Assembly (NCBI GenBank): GCA_041905595.1
Contig: JAYRKT010000019.1
Coordinates: forward strand, 1 to 64,000
DNA: 64,000 nt
Origin: Aliitabrizicola sp041905595
GTDB lineage: Bacteria > Pseudomonadota > Alphaproteobacteria > Rhodobacterales > Rhodobacteraceae
Direction: 5' to 3'
In this document: positions 17,210-27,096 of the stretch, piece by piece
Position numbering within the stretch: the stretch's first letter is position 1
How the letters are laid out: each line of letters begins with the position of its first letter
Program-made: the position numbers and the translations under genes
Notes under the pieces: generated by a model
Database searches by the model: none
What the model saw: only the letters and a program-made list of their open reading frames with translations
What the model was told of the DNA's origin: nothing

Positions 17210-17485
17210 TTACCCGCTGATCCCGACACGCGCCGCGCGCCCGCCGCGTCGCTTGGGCGACTCCGGCATGGTCAGCGCGTCCTTCAGGACAGCGCTCATC
17301 GGGTGATCCGGATCCGCCAGCGCGTATTCCGCCATCAGGGCCCGGATCGCCTCGTGGATCGGGGCATTGACCGGCAGGCTCAGCGCCCAGTCGATGAAAA
17401 CCGAGCGGCACTGATCGGGGGTGATTCCCTCGATCCGGTAGCTTTCCCGAACAAGACCCTTCGGATCGGCCTCATGCACCAGCAT
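17210..17485 (-). CDS. Conserved small protein coupled to glnE
   Basis: A 91-residue protein, MLVHEADPKGLVRESYRIEG..., with a central helical part (CRSVFIDWALSLP, HEAIRALMAEYAL) and a basic tail (PKRRGGRAARV). It overlaps the end of glnE by 14 nt. GGGGAGA lies upstream of the ATG at 17485; an in-frame ATG at 17500 is also possible. I know of no assigned function. Co-translation with glnE suggests a link to nitrogen control, but that is inference. Confidence 0.65.
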   Translation of the reverse strand: MLVHEADPKGLVRESYRIEGITPDQCRSVFIDWALSLPVNAPIHEAIRALMAEYALADPDHPMSAVLKDALTMPESPKRRGGRAARVGISG

Positions 17486-20327
17486 CGCCCGTCTCCCCAT
17501 GTTCCGTCTCCCCGCCGCGCGCGGCTTCATCTTTACCGACGCCCAGACGGGCATCGATGATCGATGCCGCATCTTCGGTTGCCGCGATCAATGCCGCAGT
17601 CAAGGAAACGACGGTTTGCATGTCGGTTTCGCGCAGAAGGAAAGCGCGCCCGCCCTCACCCCAGGTTTCGGGCGGCAAGGCCTCGTCCGCAATCAGCCGA
17701 GAAGCGGACTGCACGCGCCAGCATAGCCGGTAGGTGCCGAGAAGCCGCGCCTCTTCCGCCGCCGTCAGAAATCCGGCTTTCACGCCCGCCCGCAGTTGCG
17801 CCTCGACCCGCCGCTGCGGGCTGCCGGCATGAAGTGCGGCGGTCTGCGCGAGCAATTCGATGTCCATCAACCGGCCGGGGCCGTTCTTCGCTTCCCAGTC
17901 GCCGCCTGCGGGCTTGGCGGTGCGCAGACGCGCGCGCATCTCTGCGACATCGACCAGGACCTTATCCCCCTTCCCCTTCGCGGGAAGAAGATTGCGGCGA
18001 AAGGTCTCGATACGGTCGCCGAGAGCACGGTTACCGGCAATCGCGCGGGCGCGGGTCAGGGCGAGATGCTCCCAGGTCCATGCCTCGTCCTGCTGGTAGG
18101 CGCAGAAGGCCTCGAACGAGGTCGCGACCGGACCCTGACGGCCCGAGGGGCGCAGGCGCATGTCGACCTCGTAGAGACGCCCCTCGGACATGGGCGCGGT
18201 CAGCGCCGTCACCAGCGCCTGCGTCAGCCGGGCGTAGTAGGTCCGGGTCGGGAGCGGGCGGCGACCCTCGCTGGATTCCTGCCCCGCCGGGTCGTAGATC
18301 ACGATCAGGTCGAGGTCGGAGCCGGCATTGAGCTGCCCCGCGCCAAGGCTGCCCATGGCGAGGACAGCCGCGCCTTCGCCTGGCGGCGGGCCGTGGCGCG
18401 CGGCGAAATCCGCCTCGACATGGGGAAAGAGGGCGGCAACCACGGCCTCGGCCAGTTCGGCATAGGACTTGCCCGCCTCGAAGGCGTCGATCAGCCCGCG
18501 CAGGTGGTGGACGCCGATGCGGAAATGCCATTCCTTCATCCAGCGGCGCGCGGCGTCGAGGCGTCGCTCGTAATCCGCAGCCTCGCCCAGTTGGTCCGCG
18601 AGCATCCGCGTCAGCGCCGCCGTCCCGGGCCAGGGGGCGAAGAACGACCCGCCGATCACCCCGTCCAGCACGCCCGCATTGCGCGACAGATAGGCGGCCA
18701 GCGCAGGCGAGGTCGAGCATATGTCGACGATCAGGTCGACCAGCACCGGGTTCGCCTCGAACAGCGAAAAAAGCTGAACCCCTGCGGGCAGACCGGCCAG
18801 AAACCCGTCCAGCGCCAGAAGCGCCTCGTCGGGGTTGCTGGACCGGGCGAGGCTTTTCAGCAATCCCGGCCTCAGGCGGCGGAAGATGATCGAGGCCCGT
18901 TCGGACCGCAGCGCCGGATAGCGCGACCAGCCGGCCACAATCGAACGCGCGTGATCGCTGAGCTCCGGCCCCTCGGCCGCATCTGTGGGCGCGAAGAAGC
19001 CGCCGGTCAGCCGCTCGACCCGCTCGAGCCGTTCAAGCAATCCGCGGCGAAATTCAATCACGTCGGACTGGCCCAGGAAATGCGCGATGCGGGCGATGCC
19101 GTCGGCCGTTGCGGGCAGGCTCTGCGTCTGGGCGTCGTTCACCATCTGCAGGCGGTGTTCTATCTCGCGCCAGTCGCGGTAGGTGCGCGTCAGTTCCCCG
19201 GTCACTTCGGGCGGCACCCAGCCCTTCGCCGTCAGCGCAGCCAGACCGCCCACGGTGGTGCGGTCGCGCAGGTCGGGGTCGCGACCGCCGGCGATCAGCT
19301 GGCGCGTCTGGGTGAAGAACTCGATCTCACGAATGCCGCCTTGCCCCAGTTTCATATTGTGTCCCTCGAGCTGGAGGGGGCCGTGCAGATGGCGGTGGTC
19401 GCGGATGCGCAAACGCATGTCATGCGCATCCTGGATCGCGGCGAAGTCGAGATGCTTGCGCCAGACGAACGGGGTCAGCATCCGCAGGAACCGCTTGCCC
19501 GCCGCCAGATCGCCGCCGCAGGGCCTGGCCTTGATATAGGCGGCCCGTTCCCAGGTCCGGCCCTGCGCCTCGTAATAGGCCTCAGCGGCCGCCATCGACA
19601 GGCAGACCGGCGTCACCGCCGCATCGGGGCGCAGCCGCAGGTCAGTGCGGAAGACATAACCGTCCCCCGTCTGGTCGGACAAGAGTGCCGTCAGCTTGCG
19701 GGTCACACGGATGAAGGCCGATCGCGCCTCCTGCTCGACGCCGGGATAGCGGCTTTCGTCGAACAGACAGATCAGGTCGATGTCGGAGGAGTAGTTGAGT
19801 TCCCCTGCCCCCATCTTGCCCATCGCCAGCACCACCATTCCGGCGCCCGATGCCGCGTCGACCTCGACTGCGCCGGGCAGCTTGCCGCGGCGGATCTCCT
19901 CGGCAACGAGGGCTGAGACGCCAAGCGAGACCGCCCGGTCGGCAAGGCGGCTCAGCGCCGCCGTCACCTCCTCCAGCCGCCAGACGCCCCCCAGATCGGC
20001 GAGCGCGGTCAGCAGCGCCACCCGGCGCTTGGCGCGGCGCAGCGCCGGAGCAAGCGCATCGGCGGCCAAGCCGTCCAGCCGCGTCAGTTCCGCGGCAAGG
20101 TAGGACTCCGGGGCGGCGGCGAGCGCCTCGCGCAGCCAGTCCCCCTCGCGTCGCATGAGGTCACGAAGGAAGGGGCTGCAGCCGGCGCTGCCCACCAGAA
20201 GATCCCGCAAGGGGGGCGCCAGATCTGCAAACGGCTCTGCCGCATCCTGTCCCGCGTCCGGCTCGTGTGGGATAGGCAGGCGCGTCAGGCGCGTCGCGAA
20301 GGGGGCATGGTCGGCTGCGGCGGTCAT
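17472..20327 (-). CDS. glnE: Bifunctional glutamine synthetase adenylyltransferase/deadenylase
   Basis: A 951-residue GlnE, full length. It attaches and removes AMP on glutamine synthetase in response to PII. Two nucleotidyltransferase domains are visible. The N-terminal (deadenylase) one has MGAGELNYSSDIDLICLFDE and the C-terminal (adenylyltransferase) one has LGAGQLNAGSDLDLIVIYD. Each has the G(S/G)xxxDxD pattern. The region GGIREIEFFTQTRQLIAGG in the first half and RLMDIELLAQTAAL in the second are the matching GlnD_UR-type segments. It has its own ATG and is followed by a small overlapping gene. Confidence 0.96.
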   Translation of the reverse strand: MTAAADHAPFATRLTRLPIPHEPDAGQDAAEPFADLAPPLRDLLVGSAGCSPFLRDLMRREGDWLREALAAAPESYLAAELTRLDGLAADALAPALRRAKRRVALLTALADLGGVWRLEEVTAALSRLADRAVSLGVSALVAEEIRRGKLPGAVEVDAASGAGMVVLAMGKMGAGELNYSSDIDLICLFDESRYPGVEQEARSAFIRVTRKLTALLSDQTGDGYVFRTDLRLRPDAAVTPVCLSMAAAEAYYEAQGRTWERAAYIKARPCGGDLAAGKRFLRMLTPFVWRKHLDFAAIQDAHDMRLRIRDHRHLHGPLQLEGHNMKLGQGGIREIEFFTQTRQLIAGGRDPDLRDRTTVGGLAALTAKGWVPPEVTGELTRTYRDWREIEHRLQMVNDAQTQSLPATADGIARIAHFLGQSDVIEFRRGLLERLERVERLTGGFFAPTDAAEGPELSDHARSIVAGWSRYPALRSERASIIFRRLRPGLLKSLARSSNPDEALLALDGFLAGLPAGVQLFSLFEANPVLVDLIVDICSTSPALAAYLSRNAGVLDGVIGGSFFAPWPGTAALTRMLADQLGEAADYERRLDAARRWMKEWHFRIGVHHLRGLIDAFEAGKSYAELAEAVVAALFPHVEADFAARHGPPPGEGAAVLAMGSLGAGQLNAGSDLDLIVIYDPAGQESSEGRRPLPTRTYYARLTQALVTALTAPMSEGRLYEVDMRLRPSGRQGPVATSFEAFCAYQQDEAWTWEHLALTRARAIAGNRALGDRIETFRRNLLPAKGKGDKVLVDVAEMRARLRTAKPAGGDWEAKNGPGRLMDIELLAQTAALHAGSPQRRVEAQLRAGVKAGFLTAAEEARLLGTYRLCWRVQSASRLIADEALPPETWGEGGRAFLLRETDMQTVVSLTAALIAATEDAASIIDARLGVGKDEAARGGETEHGETGDAGA

Positions 20328-20459
20328 GGCCCGACTGTGGCGGGCCGGGCCCGCCGGGTCAATCCGGCGAAAATCCGCCGATCCCCGGGGTGGCGAGTGC
20401 TGATGTAAAAATCTTTAACATAGGCTCTTGACCGGGCCCGGGGATTTCCCATCTGATGC

Positions 20460-20480
20460 GATGTGAAAAGCATTCACATC
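20460..20480 (+). promoter_or_regulatory. Dyad upstream of the DUF2852 gene
   Basis: GATGTGAA-AAGCA-TTCACATC is a perfect 8-bp inverted repeat ending 18 nt before the ATG at 20499. It contains TGTGA and TCACA but with a 7-base gap, not the 6 of a CRP site. A -35-like TTGACC lies at 20428-20433. It could be an operator or an mRNA hairpin near the ribosome-binding site. Confidence 0.45.
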
Positions 20481-20498
20481 AACCTCGGGAGACCGCCC

Positions 20499-20945
20499 AT
20501 GAACAGTTACACGGCGTCGGAGACCTCCGGTCCCGGCATTTTCAGTTGGCCCCGTCGGGCGGAAGCCTGGCTTGACGACCGCGGCAAGCCCGCCTGGATC
20601 GCGGCCACCGTCCTTGGTTTCGTCGTCTTCTGGCCCGTCGGCCTTGCCCTTCTCGGTTACACCATCTGGAGCAAACGCATGTTCAACCGTTCCGCCTGCC
20701 ACGCCCGCCGCGAACAGTTCCGCGAGATGCACCGCATGCATCGCAGCGCCTGGATGCCGTCCGGCAACTCTGCCTTCGACGCCTACAAGGCCGAGACCCT
20801 GCGCCGTCTGGAAGAGGAACAGGACGCCTTCAACGCCTTCCTGCAGCGTTTGCGCGATGCCAAGGACAAGCAGGAATTCGACGCGTTCATGGATGACCGC
20901 GCCCGCAAGGCTGCCGAGCCGAAATCGGACGTGACCGAGGCCTGA
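20499..20945 (+). CDS. DUF2852 membrane-associated protein
   Basis: A 148-residue protein of the DUF2852 family. Residues 28-52 form a membrane helix (AWIAATVLGFVVFWPVGLALLGYTIW). The family's FWPVGLALL core is present. The rest is soluble and strongly charged, with a coiled-coil-like helix (LRRLEEEQDAFNAFLQRLRDAKDKQEFDAFMDDR). I chose the ATG at 20499 with GGGAG upstream. The family is common in alphaproteobacteria and has no assigned function. Confidence 0.85.
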   Translation: MNSYTASETSGPGIFSWPRRAEAWLDDRGKPAWIAATVLGFVVFWPVGLALLGYTIWSKRMFNRSACHARREQFREMHRMHRSAWMPSGNSAFDAYKAETLRRLEEEQDAFNAFLQRLRDAKDKQEFDAFMDDRARKAAEPKSDVTEA

Positions 20946-20963
20946 TCCCTTCCCATAACCGGT

Positions 20964-20986
20964 GCGCGGCCCCATATGGGCCGCGC
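20964..20986 (+). terminator. Hairpin after the DUF2852 gene
   Basis: GCGCGGCCC-CATAT-GGGCCGCGC forms a 9-bp GC-rich stem, followed by GACCCCCTTTCC. It lies between two co-directional genes and could be a partial terminator or a stabilising hairpin. Confidence 0.5.
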
Positions 20987-21017
20987 GACCCCCTTTCCTG
21001 ACAGGACCCGCCCTCCC

Positions 21018-21455
21018 ATGACCGCGCTGCCCGACCCGTATTTCCAGGCCGAGTTCTATTCCGACGTTCCGATGAAACGCGGGCTGGCCTGGGTCGTCGA
21101 CACGATCCTGATCGCGCTTTTGACGCTGGTGATCATTCCCTTCACCGCCTTCACCGCGCTGTTCTTCCTGCCGGTGCTCTACATCACGCTGAGCTTCATG
21201 TACCGGACGATCTCGCTTGCGCGGAATTCGGCGACACCGGGGATGCGTCTGTTCGGGATCGAGTTCCGCTCGCGCGATGGCGAACGCTTCGACCTCGGCC
21301 TCGCGTTGGCCCATACGCTCGGCTATACGCTGTCGGTATCGACCGTGCTGGTCCAGCTGTTCTCGATCATCCTGATGCTGACTTCTGCGCGGGGCCAGAG
21401 CCTGACCGACCACGTGCTGGGAACCGTGGCGATCAACCGCCCGGCACGCTGGTAA
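21018..21455 (+). CDS. RDD-family membrane protein
   Basis: A 145-residue RDD-domain protein with three hydrophobic segments (about residues 30-52, 55-72 and 105-125). The name-giving region is present as R.LAWVVDTILIALLTL and the second motif as NSATPGMRLFGIEFRSRDG. RDD proteins are integral membrane proteins, some with sodium/proton-antiport-like activity, most uncharacterised. The ATG at 21018 is preceded by a CAGGACC site. The exact function is unknown. Confidence 0.85.
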   Translation: MTALPDPYFQAEFYSDVPMKRGLAWVVDTILIALLTLVIIPFTAFTALFFLPVLYITLSFMYRTISLARNSATPGMRLFGIEFRSRDGERFDLGLALAHTLGYTLSVSTVLVQLFSIILMLTSARGQSLTDHVLGTVAINRPARW

Positions 21456-21533
21456 GGCGGTCTCGGACCAACAGGGTGCTTGGCGACGCGGTCGGGCCTT
21501 GCTAACGTCTGCGAAACCCTGATCCGAACCCAG

Positions 21534-22370
21534 ATGCGCCACACCCTTCCCATAGCGCCCCAGTTCTATGTGACGGCTCCCCAAGCCTGCCCCTATCTCG
21601 AGGGGCGGATGGAACGGAAGTTGTTCACGGCGCTTCAGGGGGATCATGCACAGAAGCTGAACGACACACTGTCCAAGCAGGGATTTCGCCGGTCGCAGAA
21701 CGTGCTTTACCGGCCATCCTGCGCCGAATGTTCGGCCTGTATCTCGGCGCGGATCCGGGTGGCCGATTTCCAGCCGTCACGAACGCAGCGGCGCATCCTC
21801 AAGCGCAACGCGGGCCTTCAGCGCAACGCGACCAGCCCCTGGGCGACCGAGGACCAGTATGCGCTGTTTCGGCGTTACCTCGACCATCGCCATGCCGATG
21901 GCGGGATGGCCGACATGGACATCTTCGAATTCGCCGCGATGATCGAGGAAACGCCGATCCGCAGCCGGGTGATCGAATATACAAGCCCCCCTGTCGCGGG
22001 CGACAGCGCGAGGTCGTTGACGGCCGTCTGCCTGACCGACGTGCTCGATGACGGCTTGAGCATGGTCTACAGCTTCTACGACCCTGAGCTGACCGCCGAC
22101 AGCCTGGGCACTTATGTCGTGCTCGACCACGTGGCGATCGCGCGGGAGCTGGGCCTGCCTTACGTCTATCTGGGCTACTGGGTGCCGGGCAGCCGCAAGA
22201 TGGGCTACAAGGCAAAGTTCGACGCGCTCGAGATCTACAAGGGCGGCGTCTGGCGGGACATCGGTGACCCGGCCGAGCACAAGGCCGAGCTTCACCCCCT
22301 GTCCGTCGATCCCATCGCCGAGCAGGTCGCCCGCATCACCCTACCCGACAGCCGCGCGAAATCAGAGTGA
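21534..22370 (+). CDS. bpt: Aspartate/glutamate leucyltransferase
   Basis: A 278-residue bacterial ATE1-related transferase (Bpt). It attaches Leu from Leu-tRNA to N-terminal Asp or Glu, which marks the protein for ClpS/ClpAP degradation by the N-degron route. The N-terminal ATE domain contains the cysteine cluster CPYLEG and PSCAECSACISARI. The C-terminal GNAT-like domain has SMVYSFYDPE, YLGYWVPGSRKMGYKAKF and LEIYKGGVW. Length and order match Bpt. The ATG at 21534 gives the usual MRHTLPIAPQFYVT start. Confidence 0.92.
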   Translation: MRHTLPIAPQFYVTAPQACPYLEGRMERKLFTALQGDHAQKLNDTLSKQGFRRSQNVLYRPSCAECSACISARIRVADFQPSRTQRRILKRNAGLQRNATSPWATEDQYALFRRYLDHRHADGGMADMDIFEFAAMIEETPIRSRVIEYTSPPVAGDSARSLTAVCLTDVLDDGLSMVYSFYDPELTADSLGTYVVLDHVAIARELGLPYVYLGYWVPGSRKMGYKAKFDALEIYKGGVWRDIGDPAEHKAELHPLSVDPIAEQVARITLPDSRAKSE

Positions 22371-22374
22371 CCCG

Positions 22375-22761
22375 ATGAGCCGCGCGCGTTTGGGCGCGGT
22401 CGCGCTTGTCGTTCCCGACTATGACACGGCGCTCGACTTCTTTACCCGCGTCCTGCGCTTCCGCCTGACCGCCGATATCGACCAGGGCCACAAGCGGTGG
22501 GTGACGGTCGCCCCGCCCGGCGGCGGATCCGAGATCGTGCTGGCCCGCGCCGAGGGAGACCGGCAAACTTCCGCCATCGGCGACCAATGCGGCGGGCGGG
22601 TGTTCCTGTTTCTCGACACCGACGACTTCGCGCGCGACCATGCCGCCTTGACGGCGGCCGGCATCCTGTTCGAGGAAGAGCCGCGCCATGAACCCTATGG
22701 AACCGTCGCCGTCTGGCGCGATCCCTGGGGCAACCGTTGGGACCTGATCGAACGCAAATGA
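22375..22761 (+). CDS. VOC/glyoxalase-fold protein
   Basis: A 128-residue vicinal-oxygen-chelate protein with two beta-alpha-beta-beta-beta modules. The first starts GAVALVVPDYDTALDFFTRVLRF, and the second ends in YGTVAVWRDPWGNRWDLIE, the usual DP.GN.W motif. Candidate metal ligands are Glu at position about 54 (SEIVL) and the C-terminal Glu. Substrate unknown. The ATG at 22375 lies 4 nt after the bpt stop; its stop overlaps the next gene by 4 nt. Confidence 0.85.
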   Translation: MSRARLGAVALVVPDYDTALDFFTRVLRFRLTADIDQGHKRWVTVAPPGGGSEIVLARAEGDRQTSAIGDQCGGRVFLFLDTDDFARDHAALTAAGILFEEEPRHEPYGTVAVWRDPWGNRWDLIERK

Positions 22762-23534
22762 CCCCGCCTGCTCGCATAGACCCGCCCGATCTGTCCGCCT
22801 TCGGGACCTTCCGCGTGCTTGGCCCCATGGTCGGCGGCCGCCGCGCCACTGTCTGGCGGGTTGAGGACGACATGGGCCGTCTCTACGTCGCCCGCAGCAC
22901 CCGGCGAAGCGAGGCGCAATTGCGGTGGGTGCTGTCGCTCATGCGGCTTGCCCGTCAGGCGGGCTTCCGGGTGGCGCCCTATCGCACGACGCTGAGCGGA
23001 GCGGTCGCGCCGGCCGGCTGGACGCTCGAACCCTTCCTGGATGGCCGGGGTGCAGGCGTAGCCGAGATGCGGGCGCTCGCCCCGCGCCTCCGGGCCTTTC
23101 ATGAATTGACGACCGGCATTCCGCAGCGGCCCGGCTTTGCCTCCTGTCTGGACTTGGTGAATGTCGACCGCGGCGGCGATGTCGACATGACGCTGCTGCC
23201 TGCCGATCTGGCCGCCGAAATGCGTGCGGCCTGGGAGCCGTTTCTTGGCCGGCCGATGGCAGCGCTGCATGGCGATCTTGGGCCGGGCAACGTCCTGATG
23301 GCGGTCGGAGGACCCGCGCTGATCGACTGGGACGAGGCGCGCTGCGACTTGCCACTACATGATCTGGCCACGGGAGGCGGTCTCACCCCGGCGGAATCCC
23401 GCGCGCATCTGGCCTTCGAGATCGCAGCGAGCTGGAACGATGAGCCCGACTATGCGCGCGAGCTTCTCGGCCAGTTCCGCCCGGTCGGGTTTCCGGAACC
23501 GCCCCGACGGGCGAGTCGCGTCCTGCGCATCTGA
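22758..23534 (+). CDS. APH-like phosphotransferase (kinase fold)
   Basis: A 258-residue protein of the aminoglycoside-phosphotransferase/choline-kinase fold. The catalytic loop reads HGDLGPGNVLM and the metal-binding Asp is in ALIDWDEARCDLPLHDLA. The N-lobe has GTFRVLGPMVGGRRATVWRV, a glycine-rich loop, but the lysine strand is weak (LYVARST). No resistance role is implied; such proteins usually act on small metabolites. It overlaps the VOC gene by 4 nt. Confidence 0.75.
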   Translation: MTPPARIDPPDLSAFGTFRVLGPMVGGRRATVWRVEDDMGRLYVARSTRRSEAQLRWVLSLMRLARQAGFRVAPYRTTLSGAVAPAGWTLEPFLDGRGAGVAEMRALAPRLRAFHELTTGIPQRPGFASCLDLVNVDRGGDVDMTLLPADLAAEMRAAWEPFLGRPMAALHGDLGPGNVLMAVGGPALIDWDEARCDLPLHDLATGGGLTPAESRAHLAFEIAASWNDEPDYARELLGQFRPVGFPEPPRRASRVLRI

Positions 23535-23638
23535 CCCAAGCACGACCCGTTTTCCGCTTGTTGCGCGGAATTGCCGGATCAACGCAAGAAACGTGCGGCA
23601 TTTTGGCCCTCAGCGACACTTTCTATGATCTTTTGCTG

Positions 23639-23667
23639 TTGACCTGCCCGAAGCCGCGCCCTAGACA
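23639..23667 (+). promoter_or_regulatory. Promoter of the ilv leader
   Basis: TTGACC at 23639-23644 and TAGACA at 23662-23667 are separated by 17 bp. Transcription would start near 23674, about 19 nt before the leader-peptide ATG. Confidence 0.65.
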
Positions 23668-23692
23668 CCTCCTGCAACGGAGGAAGAGCACC

Positions 23693-23740
23693 ATGGCTCT
23701 GGTACTTGTAATTGGAAGGACGTGGCGCATGGGCCGGTAA
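23693..23740 (+). CDS. ilvL: ilv leader peptide
   Basis: A 15-codon reading frame encoding MALVLVIGRTWRMGR. AGGAAGA lies 7 nt before the ATG, a strong ribosome-binding site for so short a frame. Codons 3-7 are Leu-Val-Leu-Val-Ile, the three products of the pathway controlled by acetolactate synthase. The codons GTA, GTA, CTT and ATT are uncommon in this GC-rich sequence, which would make the ribosome more sensitive to charged-tRNA supply. The stop at 23738 is followed by the terminator hairpin. This is a classical attenuation leader. Confidence 0.85.
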   Translation: MALVLVIGRTWRMGR

Positions 23741-23791
23741 CGGCACACCATGATGGTACCCATGCGCCCCCGATGACCTCGGGGGCTTTTT
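23724..23791 (+). promoter_or_regulatory. ilvBH transcription attenuator
   Basis: Terminator: GCCCCCGA (23766-23773) pairs with TCGGGGGC (23779-23786), a 5-nt loop, followed by TTTTT at 23787-23791. Antiterminator: GGCGCATGGG (23724-23733), inside the leader-peptide frame, is a perfect 10-bp complement of CCCATGCGCC (23759-23768), which includes the first three bases of the terminator stem. A ribosome stalled at the Leu/Val/Ile codons leaves 23724-23733 free to form the antiterminator. A ribosome reaching the stop covers it and the terminator forms. Confidence 0.85.
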
Positions 23792-23839
23792 CATTCCGGC
23801 GGCACGACAGGCCCGGCAGGGCGAACAGAGGAACAGGCG

Positions 23840-25606
<1,767 letters not shown>

Positions 25607-25617
25607 AGCGGAGAGCG

Positions 25618-25675
25618 CCGGGGGACTTTGCGTCCCCCGGACCCCCTGCAGGATATTTGTGAACAGAAGAATGAC
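25618..25675 (+). repeat. Dispersed GC-hairpin/ATATTT repeat, copy A
   Basis: CCGGGGGAC-TTTGC-GTCCCCCGG (25618-25640, 9-bp stem) is followed by ACCCCCTGCAGGATATTTGT and GAACAGAAGAATGAC. It fills most of the ilvB-ilvH gap and ends shortly before the ilvH ATG. Copies B (53634-53760) and C (12199-12249, reversed) share the hairpin and tail. In an operon it cannot be a full terminator. Confidence 0.75.
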
Positions 25676-25692
25676 AGGAAGGGAGCAGGCCG

Positions 25693-26253
25693 ATGTCGCC
25701 GCTCAACATCAAGAAAGGCTCGACGAGCCATTCCGCCTATGACCTTCGGGATCCTCATGCCGAGGTGATCGAGGTACACACCCTCGCCGTGCTGGTCGAC
25801 AACGAAAGCGGGGTTCTGGCGCGGGTGATCGGCCTATTCTCGGGACGGGGCTACAACATCGAGAGCCTGACCGTGGCGGAGGTCGACCGCACCGGCCACC
25901 GCAGCCGCATCACCGTCGTCACCACCGGCACGCCGCAGGTGATCGACCAGATCAAGGCGCAGCTGTCGCGCATGGTGCCGGTGCACGAGGTCCACGACCT
26001 GACCGTGGACGGGCCGGCGGTGCAGCGGGAACTCGCGCTGTTCAAGGTTGCGGGCAAGGGCGAACAGCGGATAGAGGCGCTGCGTTTGGCCGAGATCTTC
26101 CGCGCCAACGTGGTCGACTCGACGCTGGAGAGCTTCGTCTTCGAGATCACCGGCACGCCGGAAAAGATCGACGCCTTCGGCGACCTGATGCGTCCGCTCG
26201 GCCTGCGCGAGATGGCGCGGACGGGGGTGGCAGCCTTGGCGCGCGGCGCCTGA
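25693..26253 (+). CDS. ilvH: Acetolactate synthase small (regulatory) subunit
   Basis: A 186-residue regulatory subunit that binds valine and activates IlvB. The N-terminal ACT domain is seen in HTLAVLVDNESGVLARVIGL followed by FSGRGYNIESLTV. The C-terminal ALS_ss domain follows (KVAGKGEQRIEALRLAEIFR, VVDSTLESFVFEITGTPEKI). It is slightly longer than E. coli IlvH. GGAAGGGAG lies upstream of the ATG. The gene abuts the convergent hydratase gene with no spacing. Confidence 0.95.
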   Translation: MSPLNIKKGSTSHSAYDLRDPHAEVIEVHTLAVLVDNESGVLARVIGLFSGRGYNIESLTVAEVDRTGHRSRITVVTTGTPQVIDQIKAQLSRMVPVHEVHDLTVDGPAVQRELALFKVAGKGEQRIEALRLAEIFRANVVDSTLESFVFEITGTPEKIDAFGDLMRPLGLREMARTGVAALARGA

Positions 26254-27030
26254 TCAGACGCCGGTGTAACGGGGCTTGCGCTTTTCAAGGAAGGCGGCGA
26301 CGCCTTCCCGGAAATCAGCGGTTTTGCCGCATTGCCCCTGCAGCTGCGCCTCGAGCGCAAGTTGTTCCGCCAGCGTGTTCGTGGGCGCGGCGCGCAGGGC
26401 CTGCTTGGCTGCCCGGTAGGCTGCGGTCGGGCCCTGGGCGAGCCGGGCGGCGCGGTCGCGCCAGCGAGCCTCGAACTGGTCGTCGGGAACGGCTTCGTAG
26501 ATCATCCCCCAGTCTGCCGCCTGCCGCGCCGGCACCGGATCGGCGAAAAGGCAGGCGCCCATGGCGCGGGCCATGCCGACCTGGCGCGGCAGCCACCACG
26601 TCCCACCCGCATCCGGGATCAGTCCGATGCGGCTGAAGGCCTGGACGAAGACGGCGCTTTCGGTCGCGATCACCACATCCGCGGCCAGCGCGAGGTTGGC
26701 CCCTGCCCCCGCCGCCGCGCCATTCACCGCAGCGATTGTCGGGATCGGGCAATCGTAAATCGCAGTCAGGAGCGGCACGTATTCGCCGTTCAGCACGGCC
26801 TCGAAGTCGAGATCGCCCTGCACCGCAGGATCTGACAAGTCCTGTCCCGAGCAGAAGGCGCGGCCGGCCCCTGTCAGGACCAGCGCCCGCGCCTCGTGTC
26901 CCGCGCGACCGATCCCGTCGATCAGGTCTAGCCGCAGCTGGCGGTTCAGCGCGTTCATCACCTCGGGCCGGTTCAGGGCGATGACGGCGAGTCCATCGGC
27001 GGCGGTATAGGTGATCGTCTGATAGCTCAT
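26254..27030 (-). CDS. Enoyl-CoA hydratase/isomerase, PaaG-like
   Basis: A 258-residue crotonase-fold enzyme. The first oxyanion-hole segment is GRAFCSGQDLSD (about residues 58-69), and the second is AAVNGAAAGAGANLALAADVV. The catalytic region reads FSRIGLIPDAGGTWWLPRQVG followed by ADWGMIYEAVPD. The SGQDL and GLIPD.GGTW wording is closest to PaaG, the ring-epoxide isomerase of phenylacetate degradation. No other paa genes are in view, so the substrate is uncertain. The ATG at 27030 gives MSYQTITY. Confidence 0.85.
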   Translation of the reverse strand: MSYQTITYTAADGLAVIALNRPEVMNALNRQLRLDLIDGIGRAGHEARALVLTGAGRAFCSGQDLSDPAVQGDLDFEAVLNGEYVPLLTAIYDCPIPTIAAVNGAAAGAGANLALAADVVIATESAVFVQAFSRIGLIPDAGGTWWLPRQVGMARAMGACLFADPVPARQAADWGMIYEAVPDDQFEARWRDRAARLAQGPTAAYRAAKQALRAAPTNTLAEQLALEAQLQGQCGKTADFREGVAAFLEKRKPRYTGV

Positions 27031-27096
27031 GCGCGTCCTCCTTGGCTGGGCTGCGATCCTAGCGGGCGGGCAGCGCATGGAAAGCGGAACGGCGCG

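Noticed and set aside
17796..19916. A 706-codon open frame antisense to glnE
   Set aside because: GlnE is certain on the other strand; long antisense frames are common in high-GC DNA and this one has no recognisable domain.
20460..20480. CRP binding site upstream of the DUF2852 gene
   Set aside because: TGTGA and TCACA are separated by 7 bases, not the 6 a CRP dimer needs; kept only as an unspecified dyad.
22758..23534. Aminoglycoside resistance kinase
   Set aside because: It has the APH fold motifs but no specific similarity I can see to resistance enzymes, and lies in a metabolic neighbourhood.
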